A stretch of DNA of 64,000 bases from Bacillota bacterium. GTDB lineage: Bacteria > Bacillota > UBA994 > PWPR01. Positions 18,267 to 27,300 of this stretch are shown in pieces. A program made the translations under genes and the position numbers. How positions within the stretch are numbered: position 1 is the stretch's first letter; each line of letters opens with the position of its first letter. The stretch lies in the NCBI GenBank assembly GCA_028280325.1, contig JANQLZ010000116.1, forward strand, positions 1 through 64,000, read 5' to 3'. Under the pieces are notes generated by a model. That model was not told the DNA's origin, searched no databases, and saw only the letters and a list, made by a program, of their open reading frames with translations.

Positions 18267-18278
18267 GGAGAGCAAAAG

Positions 18279-19001
18279 ATGAAAGCCTTTTTCAGGGAAA
18301 GATTAAGAATTACAGTATTTATAGCTATAATTTTTTTGCTGACAATATTTGCTCTGCAGATAGTTTTTAAACCACTTTTTTTTGTGGTTCATGGGGTATC
18401 TGTAAGTGGACAAGCTTACTTATCAGAAAGCGAAGTCTTTAAAAGCTCCGGTATAGTCAGGGGTGAATCTCTGATAACCCTGTCGTGTAAACAGGCAGTT
18501 AGACTGCTGGAGGCAAATCCCTGGATTAAAAAAGCTGAGGTATTAAAAGAATGGCCAACATCTGTAACAATAACCATTGAAGAGAGAGTTCCCTGCTTAG
18601 CAATTCCATATCATAATAATTTCATTTTGGTCAGTGATGATGGGGTTGCTCTGGATGTCAGGAATGATTTTTCAAGTATTAATCTGCCCATTCTCAATGG
18701 CTATGTGCTTGATGAGGTGGAGACCAACAGCAGCATAATGAGTGAGGAGCAGTGGCAAAAGGTAAAAAAAGTTTATGAAAATATCCCCGATAACTTTATG
18801 CTTCAACTCTCAGAAATATATTGGTATCGGGATCAGATGTCGTTAATTACTGTAGGAGGATTGGAGATCAGTTTAGGTAATATCAACGAATTTGATCATG
18901 TCAGATTAAAGATGCTGCCTGAAATTTTGAAAAACATTCCAGATGAGAAAAGTGGTTTTTTAGATTTAAGCGGGATATATGCTGTATTTCGGAAATTATA
19001 A
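18279..19001 (+). CDS. ftsQ: Cell division protein FtsQ/DivIB
   Basis: A 240-aa bitopic membrane protein: short basic start, one membrane segment (about residues 11-31), then a POTRA domain beginning FFVVHGVSVSGQAYLSE and ending in ITIEERVPCL, and an extracellular FtsQ domain. With FtsL it forms the complex that activates the septal synthase. It follows murA by 12 bp with GTAAGGAG upstream of ATG 18279. The low sequence conservation of the family leaves the DivIB/FtsQ naming conventional. Confidence 0.9.
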   Translation: MKAFFRERLRITVFIAIIFLLTIFALQIVFKPLFFVVHGVSVSGQAYLSESEVFKSSGIVRGESLITLSCKQAVRLLEANPWIKKAEVLKEWPTSVTITIEERVPCLAIPYHNNFILVSDDGVALDVRNDFSSINLPILNGYVLDEVETNSSIMSEEQWQKVKKVYENIPDNFMLQLSEIYWYRDQMSLITVGGLEISLGNINEFDHVRLKMLPEILKNIPDEKSGFLDLSGIYAVFRKL

Positions 19002-19053
19002 CTAAATTATCAGTAATCAGAGTGTTTCCAGGCAGGAATCTGTGTTATTATAG

Positions 19054-19083
19054 TTGAAATTATAGTCATTAATACGGTATAGA
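19054..19083 (+). promoter_or_regulatory. Candidate promoter of ftsA-ftsZ
   Basis: TTGAAA (19054-19059), 18-bp spacer, TATAGA (19078-19083), in the 105-bp gap between ftsQ and ftsA. An internal promoter for ftsAZ is common in Firmicutes. Confidence 0.45.
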
Positions 19084-19106
19084 TATTGCTTTCAGGAGGG
19101 ACTTGG

Positions 19107-20333
19107 ATGAGCAGAAGGGAAATAATAGCCGGTCTAGATATTGGGACTTCTGAGGTTAAGGTAGTCATCGGTGAAATAGATCCAGATAATGAGAGAGTAA
19201 ATATAATCGGGTATGCCCAGGTGGCCAGCTCAGGGGTAGATAAAAGCGATATTATTGATATTGACGATGTCGCCACATCTATCAGAGAAGCGGCGGAATA
19301 TGCTGAGAGAATGGCAGGAGTTCAGGTTGAAGGATTTTACGTAGGACTGCCTGTGCAGCATGTTTCAATCATACATAATAGTGGCGCCGTTGCCGTCAGC
19401 GGGAAAGAGAGAATTGTTTTAGAAGAAGATGTCGAGAGGGTTTTGCATGCTGCCCAGGTAGTGGCTATTCCTCCTGAGAAAAAAATAATTGATATCATTC
19501 CCTGTCAGTTTAAGATTGATAATAAAACTGGCATTCAGCGTCCGGTAGGTATGGCCGGAGTGAGGCTGGAAGTAGAGGCGATGTTGATAGCTTTAGATCG
19601 CAGTGTTGAGCAAAATATCTCCAGATGCCTGGAAGAAGCCGGCTATGAATTGTTTCAGTTTATTCTGAATCCTTTGGCATGTGCCAATGAGGTTTTGAAG
19701 GAAGCTGAAAAAGAAGTAGGGGTTATTCTATTAGACATTGGAGCGGGAACAACGGAATTAAGCTATTTCAATCATGGAACACTGTTAGAAACTGTCAGTA
19801 TACCCATTGGAGGCAATCATATTACAGCTGATCTGGCGACCGTATTAAAAATTCCCCAGCGTCAAGCTGAAGAGTTAAAGTTTAGATTTGTGGACCTGGC
19901 TAATGAAGAAGATGATGAAGTAGTTGATATGGAGCTGGAGGTTGGCGACTATGGCTTTGATTACAATGAGCCGATTAACCGTAAGCTTATCAAAGATATT
20001 ATCAGCTTCCGGTTGGCCGAGGTATTTGATATGGCCATTGATGAGATAGTCCGCATTGGTTTTAAAGAGCCGCCACCAGCAGGCATTAAGGTATTAGGTG
20101 GAGTTAGTTCAATGCCTGGTTTTGCGGAGTTTGCCAGTGAGTGTCTGTATGCAAACGTTCGTTATGCTTATGATAACACTGATGATCAGTCTTTTATTAT
20201 TGCCAAAGGCATTATTAATTACGTCTATCATCACAATTTTAACTATGTTGAATATGACTCAAGAGATAGACAGGGTAAAAGAGCAATCGGTGGTATCTGG
20301 CGTTGGTTTAAAGACTTATTTGAAATGGAATAG
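19107..20333 (+). CDS. ftsA: Cell division protein FtsA
   Basis: A 408-aa actin-like protein that tethers FtsZ filaments to the membrane. Seen: phosphate-1 loop AGLDIGTSEVKVVIGE, phosphate-2 loop ILLDIGAGTTELSYF, the adenosine motif VLGGVSSMPGF, and a C-terminal amphipathic helix (GGIWRWFKDLFEME) that should insert into the membrane. The frame opens at a TTG at 19086, but ATG 19107 has AGGAGGG 6 nt upstream. ftsZ follows after 20 bp. Confidence 0.95.
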   Translation: MSRREIIAGLDIGTSEVKVVIGEIDPDNERVNIIGYAQVASSGVDKSDIIDIDDVATSIREAAEYAERMAGVQVEGFYVGLPVQHVSIIHNSGAVAVSGKERIVLEEDVERVLHAAQVVAIPPEKKIIDIIPCQFKIDNKTGIQRPVGMAGVRLEVEAMLIALDRSVEQNISRCLEEAGYELFQFILNPLACANEVLKEAEKEVGVILLDIGAGTTELSYFNHGTLLETVSIPIGGNHITADLATVLKIPQRQAEELKFRFVDLANEEDDEVVDMELEVGDYGFDYNEPINRKLIKDIISFRLAEVFDMAIDEIVRIGFKEPPPAGIKVLGGVSSMPGFAEFASECLYANVRYAYDNTDDQSFIIAKGIINYVYHHNFNYVEYDSRDRQGKRAIGGIWRWFKDLFEME

Positions 20334-20353
20334 CAGTTGAGGAGGCGTAGAAT

Positions 20354-21556
20354 TTGTTAGAAATGGACTTCAATTCGAGTATTGCTTGTATCAAAGTAAT
20401 AGGTGTTGGTGGGGGCGGCGGTAATGCAGTAAACCGCATGATAGAATCTGGCGTGCGTAATGTTGAGTTTATTGCTGTAAATACTGATGCTCAAGCATTA
20501 TTGAATAACAGGGCTCCTCTTAAACTGCAAATAGGAGAAAAATTAACCAGGGGCCTGGGCGCTGGAGCAAGGCCAAGTATTGGTGAAGAGGCTGCTAAAG
20601 AGAGTATAGAATCCATTAAAAAAGAGCTGATGGGCGCTGATATGGTTTTTATTACTGCAGGTATGGGCGGTGGTACCGGAACTGGTGCTGCTCCAGTTAT
20701 TGCGGCAGCTGCCAAAGAAATAGGCGCTCTGACTGTGGCAGTCGTCACCAAGCCCTTTACTTTTGAGGGACGTCAGCGAATGAATATCGCTGAAAACGGT
20801 ATTTCCAAACTCAAAGAAGCGGTAGACACGATTATTACGATCCCTAATAATCGGCTGTTGCAGTATGTTGGCCAAAAGGCATCATTTATTGATGCGTTCA
20901 GAGTTGCTGATGATGTACTGCACAAAGGTGTACAAGGTATATCTGATTTAATCGCAGTACCGGGATTGATAAATTTGGACTTTGCAGATGTTAAAACAAT
21001 CATGCAGGGTAAAGGCACAGCAATGATGGGGATAGGTCAGTGCAATGGTGACGGGAGAGCCGGCGACGCAGCTAAAATGGCCATTTCAAGCCCTATCTTA
21101 GAAATATCTATTGAAGGGGCTACTGATGTTCTGGTCAGTATTACCGGCAGTGCGGATTTGACCCTGTTTGAAATTAATGATGCTATGGAAATTATTTATA
21201 CATCGGTTGACCCCAATGCCAATGTTATCTTTGGAGCGACTATAGATGATAGTTTAGGTGATGAGGTCAGGATAACGGCAATCGCCACCGGTTTTGATGA
21301 TGCGACAAAGTCAAACAAGCGTGGCCCTGGTTCTAATCCTCGTAAGAAAAACCCCTGGTCGATAAAGCCGTTTCCTTTATCTGAAGAAAAAGAAAATGAG
21401 GTAGCAGCCTATTCAAAAAAAAGGGGACATGACAGTAATCTAAGTGTGCCTGCCTATAACCGCCGAGATATGCGAAGTATGCGGCGCAATCCTTTTCAGC
21501 GTGATGAACAGGAATCCTCTGGAAAAAGGGACAGCAGCCTGGAAGAAGACTCCTGA
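20354..21556 (+). CDS. ftsZ: Cell division GTPase FtsZ with an extended C-terminus
   Basis: A 400-aa tubulin homologue that forms the Z-ring. Seen: [13 protein letters not shown] at the start, the GTP-binding signature [10 protein letters not shown], and the T7-type region near residue 205. Globular part to about residue 315, then a linker. The conserved C-terminal peptide that binds FtsA and SepF appears as [10 protein letters not shown] at 362-371, but 29 further residues, first basic then acidic, follow it. In most species the peptide is close to the very end. Start TTG 20354 has GAGGAGG 8 nt upstream; ATG 20363 is the alternative. Confidence 0.96.
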   Translation: MLEMDFNSSIACIKVIGVGGGGGNAVNRMIESGVRNVEFIAVNTDAQALLNNRAPLKLQIGEKLTRGLGAGARPSIGEEAAKESIESIKKELMGADMVFITAGMGGGTGTGAAPVIAAAAKEIGALTVAVVTKPFTFEGRQRMNIAENGISKLKEAVDTIITIPNNRLLQYVGQKASFIDAFRVADDVLHKGVQGISDLIAVPGLINLDFADVKTIMQGKGTAMMGIGQCNGDGRAGDAAKMAISSPILEISIEGATDVLVSITGSADLTLFEINDAMEIIYTSVDPNANVIFGATIDDSLGDEVRITAIATGFDDATKSNKRGPGSNPRKKNPWSIKPFPLSEEKENEVAAYSKKRGHDSNLSVPAYNRRDMRSMRRNPFQRDEQESSGKRDSSLEEDS

Positions 21557-21648
21557 TTAAGAGATGTAAGCTGCTGGGGTATAATGCCCTGACAAAAACA
21601 ATTATTTAATGATAATATTAAACAATGGATATCCTTTAACATATTCAG

Positions 21649-21686
21649 CCTAATACGTGAGCTGCTGCTCAGTTATTAGGTTTTTT
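21649..21686 (+). terminator. Intrinsic terminator of the division cluster
   Basis: CCTAATA (21649-21655) pairs with TATTAGG (21674-21680), with an inner TGAG/CTCA stem, followed by six T. It separates ftsZ from spoIIGA. The rest of the 21557-21800 gap holds the spoIIGA leader. Confidence 0.85.
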
Positions 21687-21740
21687 GCTTTCTGAGAAAG
21701 GGATATTCATTTTTTTATTTTAAACAAAAATCATGTCATG

Positions 21741-21775
21741 TTAAGACAAATATTGCATCAAAAAAATAATATACT
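21741..21775 (+). promoter_or_regulatory. Possible Spo0A-type promoter of spoIIGA-sigE
   Basis: A good -10, TATACT (21770-21775), is preceded by TTAAGACA (21741-21748) at an unusually long distance of about 22 bp. The spoIIG promoter of Bacillus subtilis is known for a 22-bp spacer and Spo0A boxes over its -35. The match of TTAAGACA to a reversed 0A box is weak, so this is only a suggestion. Confidence 0.25.
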
Positions 21776-21800
21776 TAAATAAAAAAAGGTGGGGGGTTCA

Positions 21801-22748
21801 TTGTGGTTATATGTTGATGTATTTGTTATCCAGAATATGATGGTAAATTGCTTTGCTATCTATTTGGCTTTGCAGGTAACAGGTGCCAAAAGGATTATAT
21901 GGCGCATTGTCTTAGCTGGCCTGTTGGGAGCAGTATATGCTTTAGTAGTTATTATCACTGACAATGTTATTGCCAAAAGTGTTGTTACAAAAGTGATAGT
22001 AGCCCTGGCTATGATTAAAGCAGTCACCCCCAATAACAATATGGTTTTATATGCCCAAACCGTAATCAGCTTTTTTATAATTGCTGCCGTCATATCCGGC
22101 CTGCTATCATTTGTCAGTCCTCAAATAACTAGAACCTATGTACTAAAAGATTACTTTATAGTAACTGATCGTTCAGAATGGACTCTGTTTTTTTTATTAC
22201 CTTTTTTACTGTTAATAAAATGGATTAGCAAGAATTATTTAGTATTTAAGGAATGGGTCTCTGCGACCTCGATTACTGTATCTGCCAGTATTGGCAGCAA
22301 GAAACTTCAGGTTAAGACCGTTTTAGATACTGGAAATAATCTGGCTAATACATTTAATAAGGCCCCGGTAATTGTTATCAACAGAGAGGTGCTGTTGGAA
22401 CAGGGATTTGGTGAGCTTTACGGCACAGCATGCCAGATACAGGACTATGGGATGTTATCAGCTGAGCAGGAGAGGCTATGGGAAAAGTACGGAAACATCA
22501 TACCATATCAGACAGTGGGTTCCGAAGTGAGTATTTTACCAGCCATCAAGCCTGACAGTATTGAATACTCCTACCAGAATAGACTGTATCGTGGAAGTCC
22601 GGCAGTTATCGCTTTAGCACCAAATAAATTCTTTAATCGTCCTGAGATCGAGGGGCTATTGCATCCAGTTGTATATAAGTCAATAATAATTGAAGCAAGA
22701 GAGGGATTACAAAATGGATCTACTGAAGTGGTTAAGAGAATGTTATAG
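21801..22748 (+). CDS. spoIIGA: Sigma-E processing aspartic protease SpoIIGA
   Basis: A 315-aa septal membrane protease of the mother cell. About five N-terminal helices (to about residue 145) are followed by a cytoplasmic domain with the retroviral-type active site LDTGNN ([12 protein letters not shown]). It cleaves pro-sigma-E when signalled by SpoIIR from the forespore. The frame opens at GTG 21789, but TTG 21801 gives [12 protein letters not shown], aligned with the family start, and has AGGTGGGGGG just upstream. It overlaps sigE by 35 bases, so enzyme and substrate are co-expressed. Confidence 0.92.
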   Translation: MWLYVDVFVIQNMMVNCFAIYLALQVTGAKRIIWRIVLAGLLGAVYALVVIITDNVIAKSVVTKVIVALAMIKAVTPNNNMVLYAQTVISFFIIAAVISGLLSFVSPQITRTYVLKDYFIVTDRSEWTLFFLLPFLLLIKWISKNYLVFKEWVSATSITVSASIGSKKLQVKTVLDTGNNLANTFNKAPVIVINREVLLEQGFGELYGTACQIQDYGMLSAEQERLWEKYGNIIPYQTVGSEVSILPAIKPDSIEYSYQNRLYRGSPAVIALAPNKFFNRPEIEGLLHPVVYKSIIIEAREGLQNGSTEVVKRML

Positions 22749-23448
22749 AAATTTTAGGCTTTATATTATCAAGGCCATTGCCAAAATCAATCCTCAGTTT
22801 ATTGGATATATCAGTGGAGCTGAGACCTTGCCTCCGCCGTTATCAGCGGAAGAAGAGAGTGCCTTGTTAAAAAAACTGGAGTTGGGCGATACCTCTGTTC
22901 AGCGCACTCTGATCGAGCGAAATCTAAGACTGGTTGTTTACATTGCTCGGAAGTTTGACAATACTGGGATACCAATAGACGATCTTGTTTCAATTGGTTC
23001 AATTGGCTTGATCAAAGCTGTTAATACCTTTGACGTGACTAAAAGAATTAAGCTGGCAACTTATGCCTCAAGATGTATTGAAAATGAGATATTAATGCTG
23101 TTACGCCGTAATAACAAGCGCAGATATGAGATCTCACTTGACGAGCCTCTAAACGTAGACTGGGATGGAAATGAACTGTTGCTGTCAGATGTACTGGTGG
23201 GTACAGAAGGAGATTTAGTTTATAAAAACCTGGAAAACGAAGTGGATTTAAAATTACTGGAGAAAGCTTTAACTTCTTTGAAACTGCGCGAAAGGATTAT
23301 AATTGAACTTCGATATGGCATAAACAGGGTCAATTGTGCAACCCAAAAAGAGGTTGCCGACCAATTGGGAATCTCCCAGTCCTATGTTTCCCGTTTAGAA
23401 AAAAGAATTATTAAACGGTTAAAACAGGAAATGGAGAAAATAGGATAA
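22714..23448 (+). CDS. sigE: RNA polymerase sigma-E factor precursor
   Basis: A 244-aa sporulation sigma factor for the mother cell. The N-terminal pro-sequence (about 1-40) contains the expected [12 protein letters not shown] processing region. Then region 2 ([45 protein letters not shown]), the [20 protein letters not shown] linker, and region 4 with [20 protein letters not shown] 22714 has AGAGAGGG upstream; the in-frame TTG at 22690 is less likely. Cleavage by SpoIIGA activates it. Confidence 0.97.
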   Translation: MDLLKWLRECYRNFRLYIIKAIAKINPQFIGYISGAETLPPPLSAEEESALLKKLELGDTSVQRTLIERNLRLVVYIARKFDNTGIPIDDLVSIGSIGLIKAVNTFDVTKRIKLATYASRCIENEILMLLRRNNKRRYEISLDEPLNVDWDGNELLLSDVLVGTEGDLVYKNLENEVDLKLLEKALTSLKLRERIIIELRYGINRVNCATQKEVADQLGISQSYVSRLEKRIIKRLKQEMEKIG

Positions 23449-23605
23449 TAGCGCATGTTGGGTAGTCTGTGTCTTTATAAACGCCAAATAGTTACCTAAA
23501 TAAAAATAATTAATCAATAATGATCCGGGCAATGAGGCTTGGCTAAAATTATTATTAAAAACCTTGTGTATATATAACATTTACTGTAATGGAATATAAT
23601 GTATA

Positions 23606-23640
23606 TTGGAATCAACTATTTGGTTGATTCCAAATTTTTT
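23606..23640 (+). terminator. Intrinsic terminator after sigE
   Basis: An 11-bp perfect stem, TTGGAATCAAC (23606-23616) with GTTGATTCCAA (23623-23633), 6-nt loop, followed by six T. The preceding 157 bp (23449-23605) show no gene. Confidence 0.85.
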
Positions 23641-23670
23641 AAAAGCAGCCTGGCAGGTTGCTTTTTTTTT
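23641..23670 (+). terminator. Second terminator directly before the sigG promoter
   Basis: AAAAGCAGCC (23641-23650) pairs with GGTTGCTTTT (23656-23665), 5-nt loop, then a T-run to 23670. It abuts the first terminator, giving a double block between sigE and sigG. Confidence 0.8.
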
Positions 23671-23671
23671 G

Positions 23672-23701
23672 GTATATCTCTAAATATTGACGGCAATACT
23701 T
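23672..23701 (+). promoter_or_regulatory. Forespore-type (sigma-F/sigma-G) promoter of sigG
   Basis: GTATA (23672-23676), 15-bp spacer, GGCAATACTT (23692-23701). This fits the forespore sigma-F pattern GYWTA and GGNRANANTW. Transcription would start near 23708, about 24 nt before the sigG ATG. Confidence 0.55.
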
Positions 23702-23731
23702 ATAACAATTGTTGAGAGAGTGAGGATTGCT

Positions 23732-24511
23732 ATGCATCTGAATAAAGTTGAGATTACTAGTGTTAATACATCTGAACTGCCAGTATTGAGTAATAAAGAA
23801 ATGAAAAAACTCTTTATAGAATTGCAAAGTGGAAAAGAAGAGAACCGAGAAAAGCTAGTAACTTGCAACTTGAGACTTGTATTAAGTGTTATCCAGAGAT
23901 TTGGCAATAGAGGAGAGAACCCGGATGATTTGTTTCAAGTTGGGTGTATTGGTTTAATCAAAGCCATAGATAATTTTGATTTATCGCAAAATGTACGGTT
24001 TTCTACCTATGCCGTTCCGATGATCATCGGTGAAATTAGAAGATACCTAAGAGATAACAATGTGATACGAGTAAGCAGGTCACTGCGTGACATAGCTTAC
24101 AAGGCTTTACAGATCAGAGATAAACTTGTTACTCAAAACAGAAGAGAACCTACTATTGAAGAGATTTCAGAGGTGCTGGAGGTCAAACCCGAACAGATAA
24201 CTTTAGCGCTGGATGCTATTCAGGAACCGGTATCTCTCTTTGATCCCATTTATCAGGATGGCGGTGATCCGATTTTTATCATGGATCAAATCAGTGATGA
24301 AAAATCAAAAGACATAACCTGGATTGAAGGCATTGCCATCAGAGAAGCTTTACAAAAGTTAAATGAACGGGAGAAAAAAATACTTAAGATGCGTTTCTTT
24401 GCTGGTAAAACACAAATGGAGGTTGCAGAAGAAATCGGCATTTCTCAGGCTCAGGTTTCCCGACTGGAGAAAAATGCCTTAAACAGAATGAAAAAATTTA
24501 TAAGTGTGTGA
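23732..24511 (+). CDS. sigG: RNA polymerase sigma-G factor
   Basis: A 259-aa late forespore sigma factor. Very close to the family: start NKVEITSVNTSELPVLSN, region 2 LRLVLSVIQRFGNRGENPDDLFQVGCIGL, then FSTYAVPMIIGEIRRYLRD, VSRSLRDIAYKALQIRD, and region 4 ISQAQVSRLEKNAL. ATG 23732 has GTGAGGA upstream and gives the normal length; the frame extends back to 23687 through the promoter, which is not credible. It should switch on SASP genes such as the one at 49987. spoIIR follows after 7 bp. Confidence 0.97.
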   Translation: MHLNKVEITSVNTSELPVLSNKEMKKLFIELQSGKEENREKLVTCNLRLVLSVIQRFGNRGENPDDLFQVGCIGLIKAIDNFDLSQNVRFSTYAVPMIIGEIRRYLRDNNVIRVSRSLRDIAYKALQIRDKLVTQNRREPTIEEISEVLEVKPEQITLALDAIQEPVSLFDPIYQDGGDPIFIMDQISDEKSKDITWIEGIAIREALQKLNEREKKILKMRFFAGKTQMEVAEEIGISQAQVSRLEKNALNRMKKFISV

Positions 24512-24518
24512 GGAGTTT

Positions 24519-25100
24519 ATGAAGCTAAAAATTATTGCCTGTTGTTTACTGATAATCTTTTCAGGGGTGTTAGCTGGTGCATCTGAAAAGCTTAAGATTA
24601 ATGACCAGATCATTAGATTACATATTGTGGCAGCTAACATGTCGCCAGAGGCAGGACAGGCTAAACTGGCAGTTCGCCAGGAAGTGGCTGATTGGCTTGG
24701 CCAACAGCAGATTAGCAAACTTGGTACTGCAGATGCTGTCAGTTTTTTGGCTAATCGACTGGGCAAAATAAAACATCTGTCGCAAAAAGCATTAAGTAGC
24801 TCGGGTGTTTCGCAGCCAATAGCGATTGCCCTGGGCCCAGCAAATCTACCAGCAAAAATGTATCAGGAAATAGGTTTTTCTCTACCGGCCGGCAAGTATC
24901 TGACTTTAAACATTATTATTGGTGAAGGTAAAGGGCAAAACTGGTGGTGTATAGCTTATCCCGATCAGTGTTTGACAAAAAATACAGTTAGCCAGGTTAA
25001 TGATCAGGATAAGATAGAATTAAAGCTCAAATTTGTGGAATGGTTGAAGCAAAACAGAAAAAAATATAGCAATAATTATCAGGATACTTTAATGTTTTAG
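24519..25100 (+). CDS. spoIIR: Stage II sporulation protein R (forespore signal)
   Basis: A 193-aa secreted signal protein. An N-terminal hydrophobic segment (about 1-20) is followed by the SpoIIR hallmark IRLHIVAANMSPEAGQAKLAVRQ and later GPANLPAKMYQ and GQNWWCIAYPDQC. SpoIIR is made in the forespore, crosses into the intermembrane space and triggers SpoIIGA. Its ATG is 7 bp after sigG with GTGAGGAG upstream, so both are probably on one forespore transcript. Confidence 0.9.
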   Translation: MKLKIIACCLLIIFSGVLAGASEKLKINDQIIRLHIVAANMSPEAGQAKLAVRQEVADWLGQQQISKLGTADAVSFLANRLGKIKHLSQKALSSSGVSQPIAIALGPANLPAKMYQEIGFSLPAGKYLTLNIIIGEGKGQNWWCIAYPDQCLTKNTVSQVNDQDKIELKLKFVEWLKQNRKKYSNNYQDTLMF

Positions 25101-25119
25101 CTCTTACTGTAATATATTT

Positions 25120-25146
25120 AAACCGGAGGATTCCGGTTTTTTTATT
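25120..25146 (+). terminator. Intrinsic terminator after spoIIR
   Basis: AACCGGA (25121-25127) pairs with TCCGGTT (25132-25138), 4-nt loop, then a T-rich run to 25146. Confidence 0.85.
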
Positions 25147-25167
25147 TTAGGGAATGGAAGTGTGATT

Positions 25168-25422
25168 ATGAAACTGTCATCTTTAAGGTCACAGGTGGTC
25201 ATTGATATCCACAGTGGAGAACGTCTGGGAAATGTAATAGACTTAGATGTCGATTTTAAAACGGGCTTTATTACTGGTTTGGTTGTAGGTTCGGAAAACA
25301 GCTTTATGTCTTTTTTTGGAAAGGAACAGGATAAAATTGTGCCTTGGCACAGCATAGCAAAAATCGGAAAGGATGCTGTACTGATAAATCGCGGTAATGA
25401 TCATAATGATAATGCAGAATGA
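25168..25422 (+). CDS. PRC-barrel protein of the YlmC/YmxH family
   Basis: An 84-aa single-domain PRC-barrel protein: LRSQVVIDIHSGERLGNVIDLDVDFKTGFITGLVV and later DKIVPWHSIAKIGKDAVLI. The family is found across spore-forming Firmicutes close to sporulation or division genes (sigG-ylmC in Bacillus), and its role is not firmly known. The position just after the sigE-sigG-spoIIR group repeats that order. ATG 25168 is preferred; GTG 25162 is in frame. Confidence 0.85.
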   Translation: MKLSSLRSQVVIDIHSGERLGNVIDLDVDFKTGFITGLVVGSENSFMSFFGKEQDKIVPWHSIAKIGKDAVLINRGNDHNDNAE

Positions 25423-25484
25423 TGGACAACCAAAAATAAAAACTTTATAATATTCAATAACAGCCAAGGAAAAGAGGGGCTTTG

Positions 25485-25958
25485 ATGCGTTGTCCATTTT
25501 GTCAATTTATAGAGACAAAGGTAATAGATAGCAGAACGACCGATGATCGGCAATCTGTTCGCCGCAGGCGGGAGTGTCTGGAATGTGGAAAGAGATTTAC
25601 TACATATGAGAGAGTCTATGAACTTCCAGTGATCATAATAAAAAACGATGGACGTCGTGAATCCTTTAACCGTAATAAAATTATTCACGGTTTAATTAAG
25701 GCCTGCGAGAAACGTCCAGTTTCTATTGCCACAATTGAAGAAATAGCAAGCAAGGTTGAACTTAAAATAAGGAATTCAATGATGGAAGAAATATCATCTA
25801 ACCTGGTCGGCGAGGCAGTAATGGACGAGCTTTATGAGGTAGATGAAGTTGCTTATGTCCGGTTTGCCAGTGTTTATCGGGAGTTTGCCGATTTGGAGCG
25901 GTTTAAAGAAGAGTTAGATCAATTATTGAGGCGTAAGCAAGCGGATTCCAATCAATAA
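25485..25958 (+). CDS. nrdR: Transcriptional repressor NrdR
   Basis: A 157-aa repressor of ribonucleotide reductase genes. Zinc ribbon with Cys3-x2-Cys6 and Cys31-x2-Cys34, the basic VRRRRECLECGKRFTTYERV segment, then an ATP-cone domain (VIIIKNDGRRESFNRNKI). Size and sequence match the family. AGAGGGG precedes ATG 25485. A perfect 16-bp palindrome, TACCAAAATTTTGGTA (25959-25974), follows the stop codon directly; its role is unknown. Confidence 0.96.
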   Translation: MRCPFCQFIETKVIDSRTTDDRQSVRRRRECLECGKRFTTYERVYELPVIIIKNDGRRESFNRNKIIHGLIKACEKRPVSIATIEEIASKVELKIRNSMMEEISSNLVGEAVMDELYEVDEVAYVRFASVYREFADLERFKEELDQLLRRKQADSNQ

Positions 25959-26060
25959 TACCAAAATTTTGGTAAATGGCAGGCTAACATACCTGTAGCG
26001 CATGTCATGTATAAAATTCCTTTAGGGGCAATCATAATAAAAGAATAACGAGGAAGATGA

Positions 26061-27296
26061 ATGAGGAGAAAATCAAGGGTGACATCTTATCGCCCTAGAC
26101 GCAACAAAAGAAAAAGGCGCAAGTCAAAATTAATATTTTTGCTGATTCTTTTAAGTATTATGCTGCTGGGCACAGTGTCCTTTATAGTTTGGCGGCAGTT
26201 TTTTTACCAACCGGTAATCAATGTCCAGGCTTCCATTTGGGGGGACAGGCAGGAGTTTGAAGCGGCGGTCATTTATAATGCCGAACTGATACCAGCGCCT
26301 GAAGGCGGACTGCTTCACCAAAGCATCAGCCACGGAGAGCCTGTTAAATCTGGACAAGTTATAGCTACGGTAATTGATGAACTGCAGTCCACTGAACTGC
26401 AGCAGCAAATCGATGATATAAAGTCTGAATTAGGAAAATACACTATCCAAAATGACGGCGAAGGGAACGAGGTTATTACCGGTGAGACGGAGGCTATTCG
26501 TAATCAGTTGCGCACCCTGATTTACAATTACAGCCTCTACCGCAGCTTCAGAGATGAAAAGGGTATGAGCAAATCCTTTGCTGATTTAGATTCACTGGTA
26601 AAGGATTATTACATAACGCAGGAAGCAAGTAATCAAGATCAGCAACGATACCTGGATCTGAAAGAACAGTTAGCAGTAGCTGAAGCTGATTATGAACATT
26701 GCCTGCAAGAGATTACTGCCAGTTTCAACGGGATGGTCAGTTATCAGCTTGACAATCTGGATCAAACCTTGAATCCAGAAGGCTTTCCATTGGAGGACTA
26801 CAACTGGTTTGATGAAAGGCTGCAGATCAGCAGCTTTGATGAGGATAGTTCTGTGACAGTGGGACAAAACATTGTCAAACTGATTCGGAAAGATAAGTGG
26901 TGGCTGATTGTTAATGTACCACAGAAAAAAAGTGATATATTTCTGAAGGCAACAGAATTTGAGATTAAAATTGCTGAAGAAACATATCAGGCTGCCTACC
27001 TGTACCATAATCAGGAAAAAAGAGACTTGTACTTTTATTTTGAAATAGAGGAAGTTCCAGAGCTGTTCGAAAGGTTTACTACAGTAGAACTAGCGACTGA
27101 AGAAATCGAATGTATGGAACTGCCGATATCAGCTATTGAATATGAAAGTGAAAAAGCTTATGTTTACCTGAAAAATGGTCGAACGGCAGAGAAAACTGAG
27201 GTGAGAGTTTTAAGGGAGTTAATTGATACAGTCTTAATTGAGCAGTTGGCAGACACTGCTGAAATTATTGCCGATGTTTCACAGGTGAGGAGGTAA
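26061..27296 (+). CDS. HlyD-like membrane-anchored protein
   Basis: A 411-aa protein with a very basic N-terminus (about 1-22), one membrane helix (about 23-44) and an extracellular part resembling HlyD/membrane-fusion adaptors: a split lipoyl-like segment (ISHGEPVKSGQVIATV), a coiled coil rich in Gln/Leu/Glu (about 110-220), and a beta-barrel C-terminal region. No transporter partner is adjacent. Similar genes occur at this spot, before yggS, in other Clostridia as I recall; function unknown, possibly envelope- or sporulation-linked. The SD is GAGGAAG before ATG 26061. yggS starts 4 bp downstream. Confidence 0.7.
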   Translation: MRRKSRVTSYRPRRNKRKRRKSKLIFLLILLSIMLLGTVSFIVWRQFFYQPVINVQASIWGDRQEFEAAVIYNAELIPAPEGGLLHQSISHGEPVKSGQVIATVIDELQSTELQQQIDDIKSELGKYTIQNDGEGNEVITGETEAIRNQLRTLIYNYSLYRSFRDEKGMSKSFADLDSLVKDYYITQEASNQDQQRYLDLKEQLAVAEADYEHCLQEITASFNGMVSYQLDNLDQTLNPEGFPLEDYNWFDERLQISSFDEDSSVTVGQNIVKLIRKDKWWLIVNVPQKKSDIFLKATEFEIKIAEETYQAAYLYHNQEKRDLYFYFEIEEVPELFERFTTVELATEEIECMELPISAIEYESEKAYVYLKNGRTAEKTEVRVLRELIDTVLIEQLADTAEIIADVSQVRR

Positions 27297-27300
27297 AATA

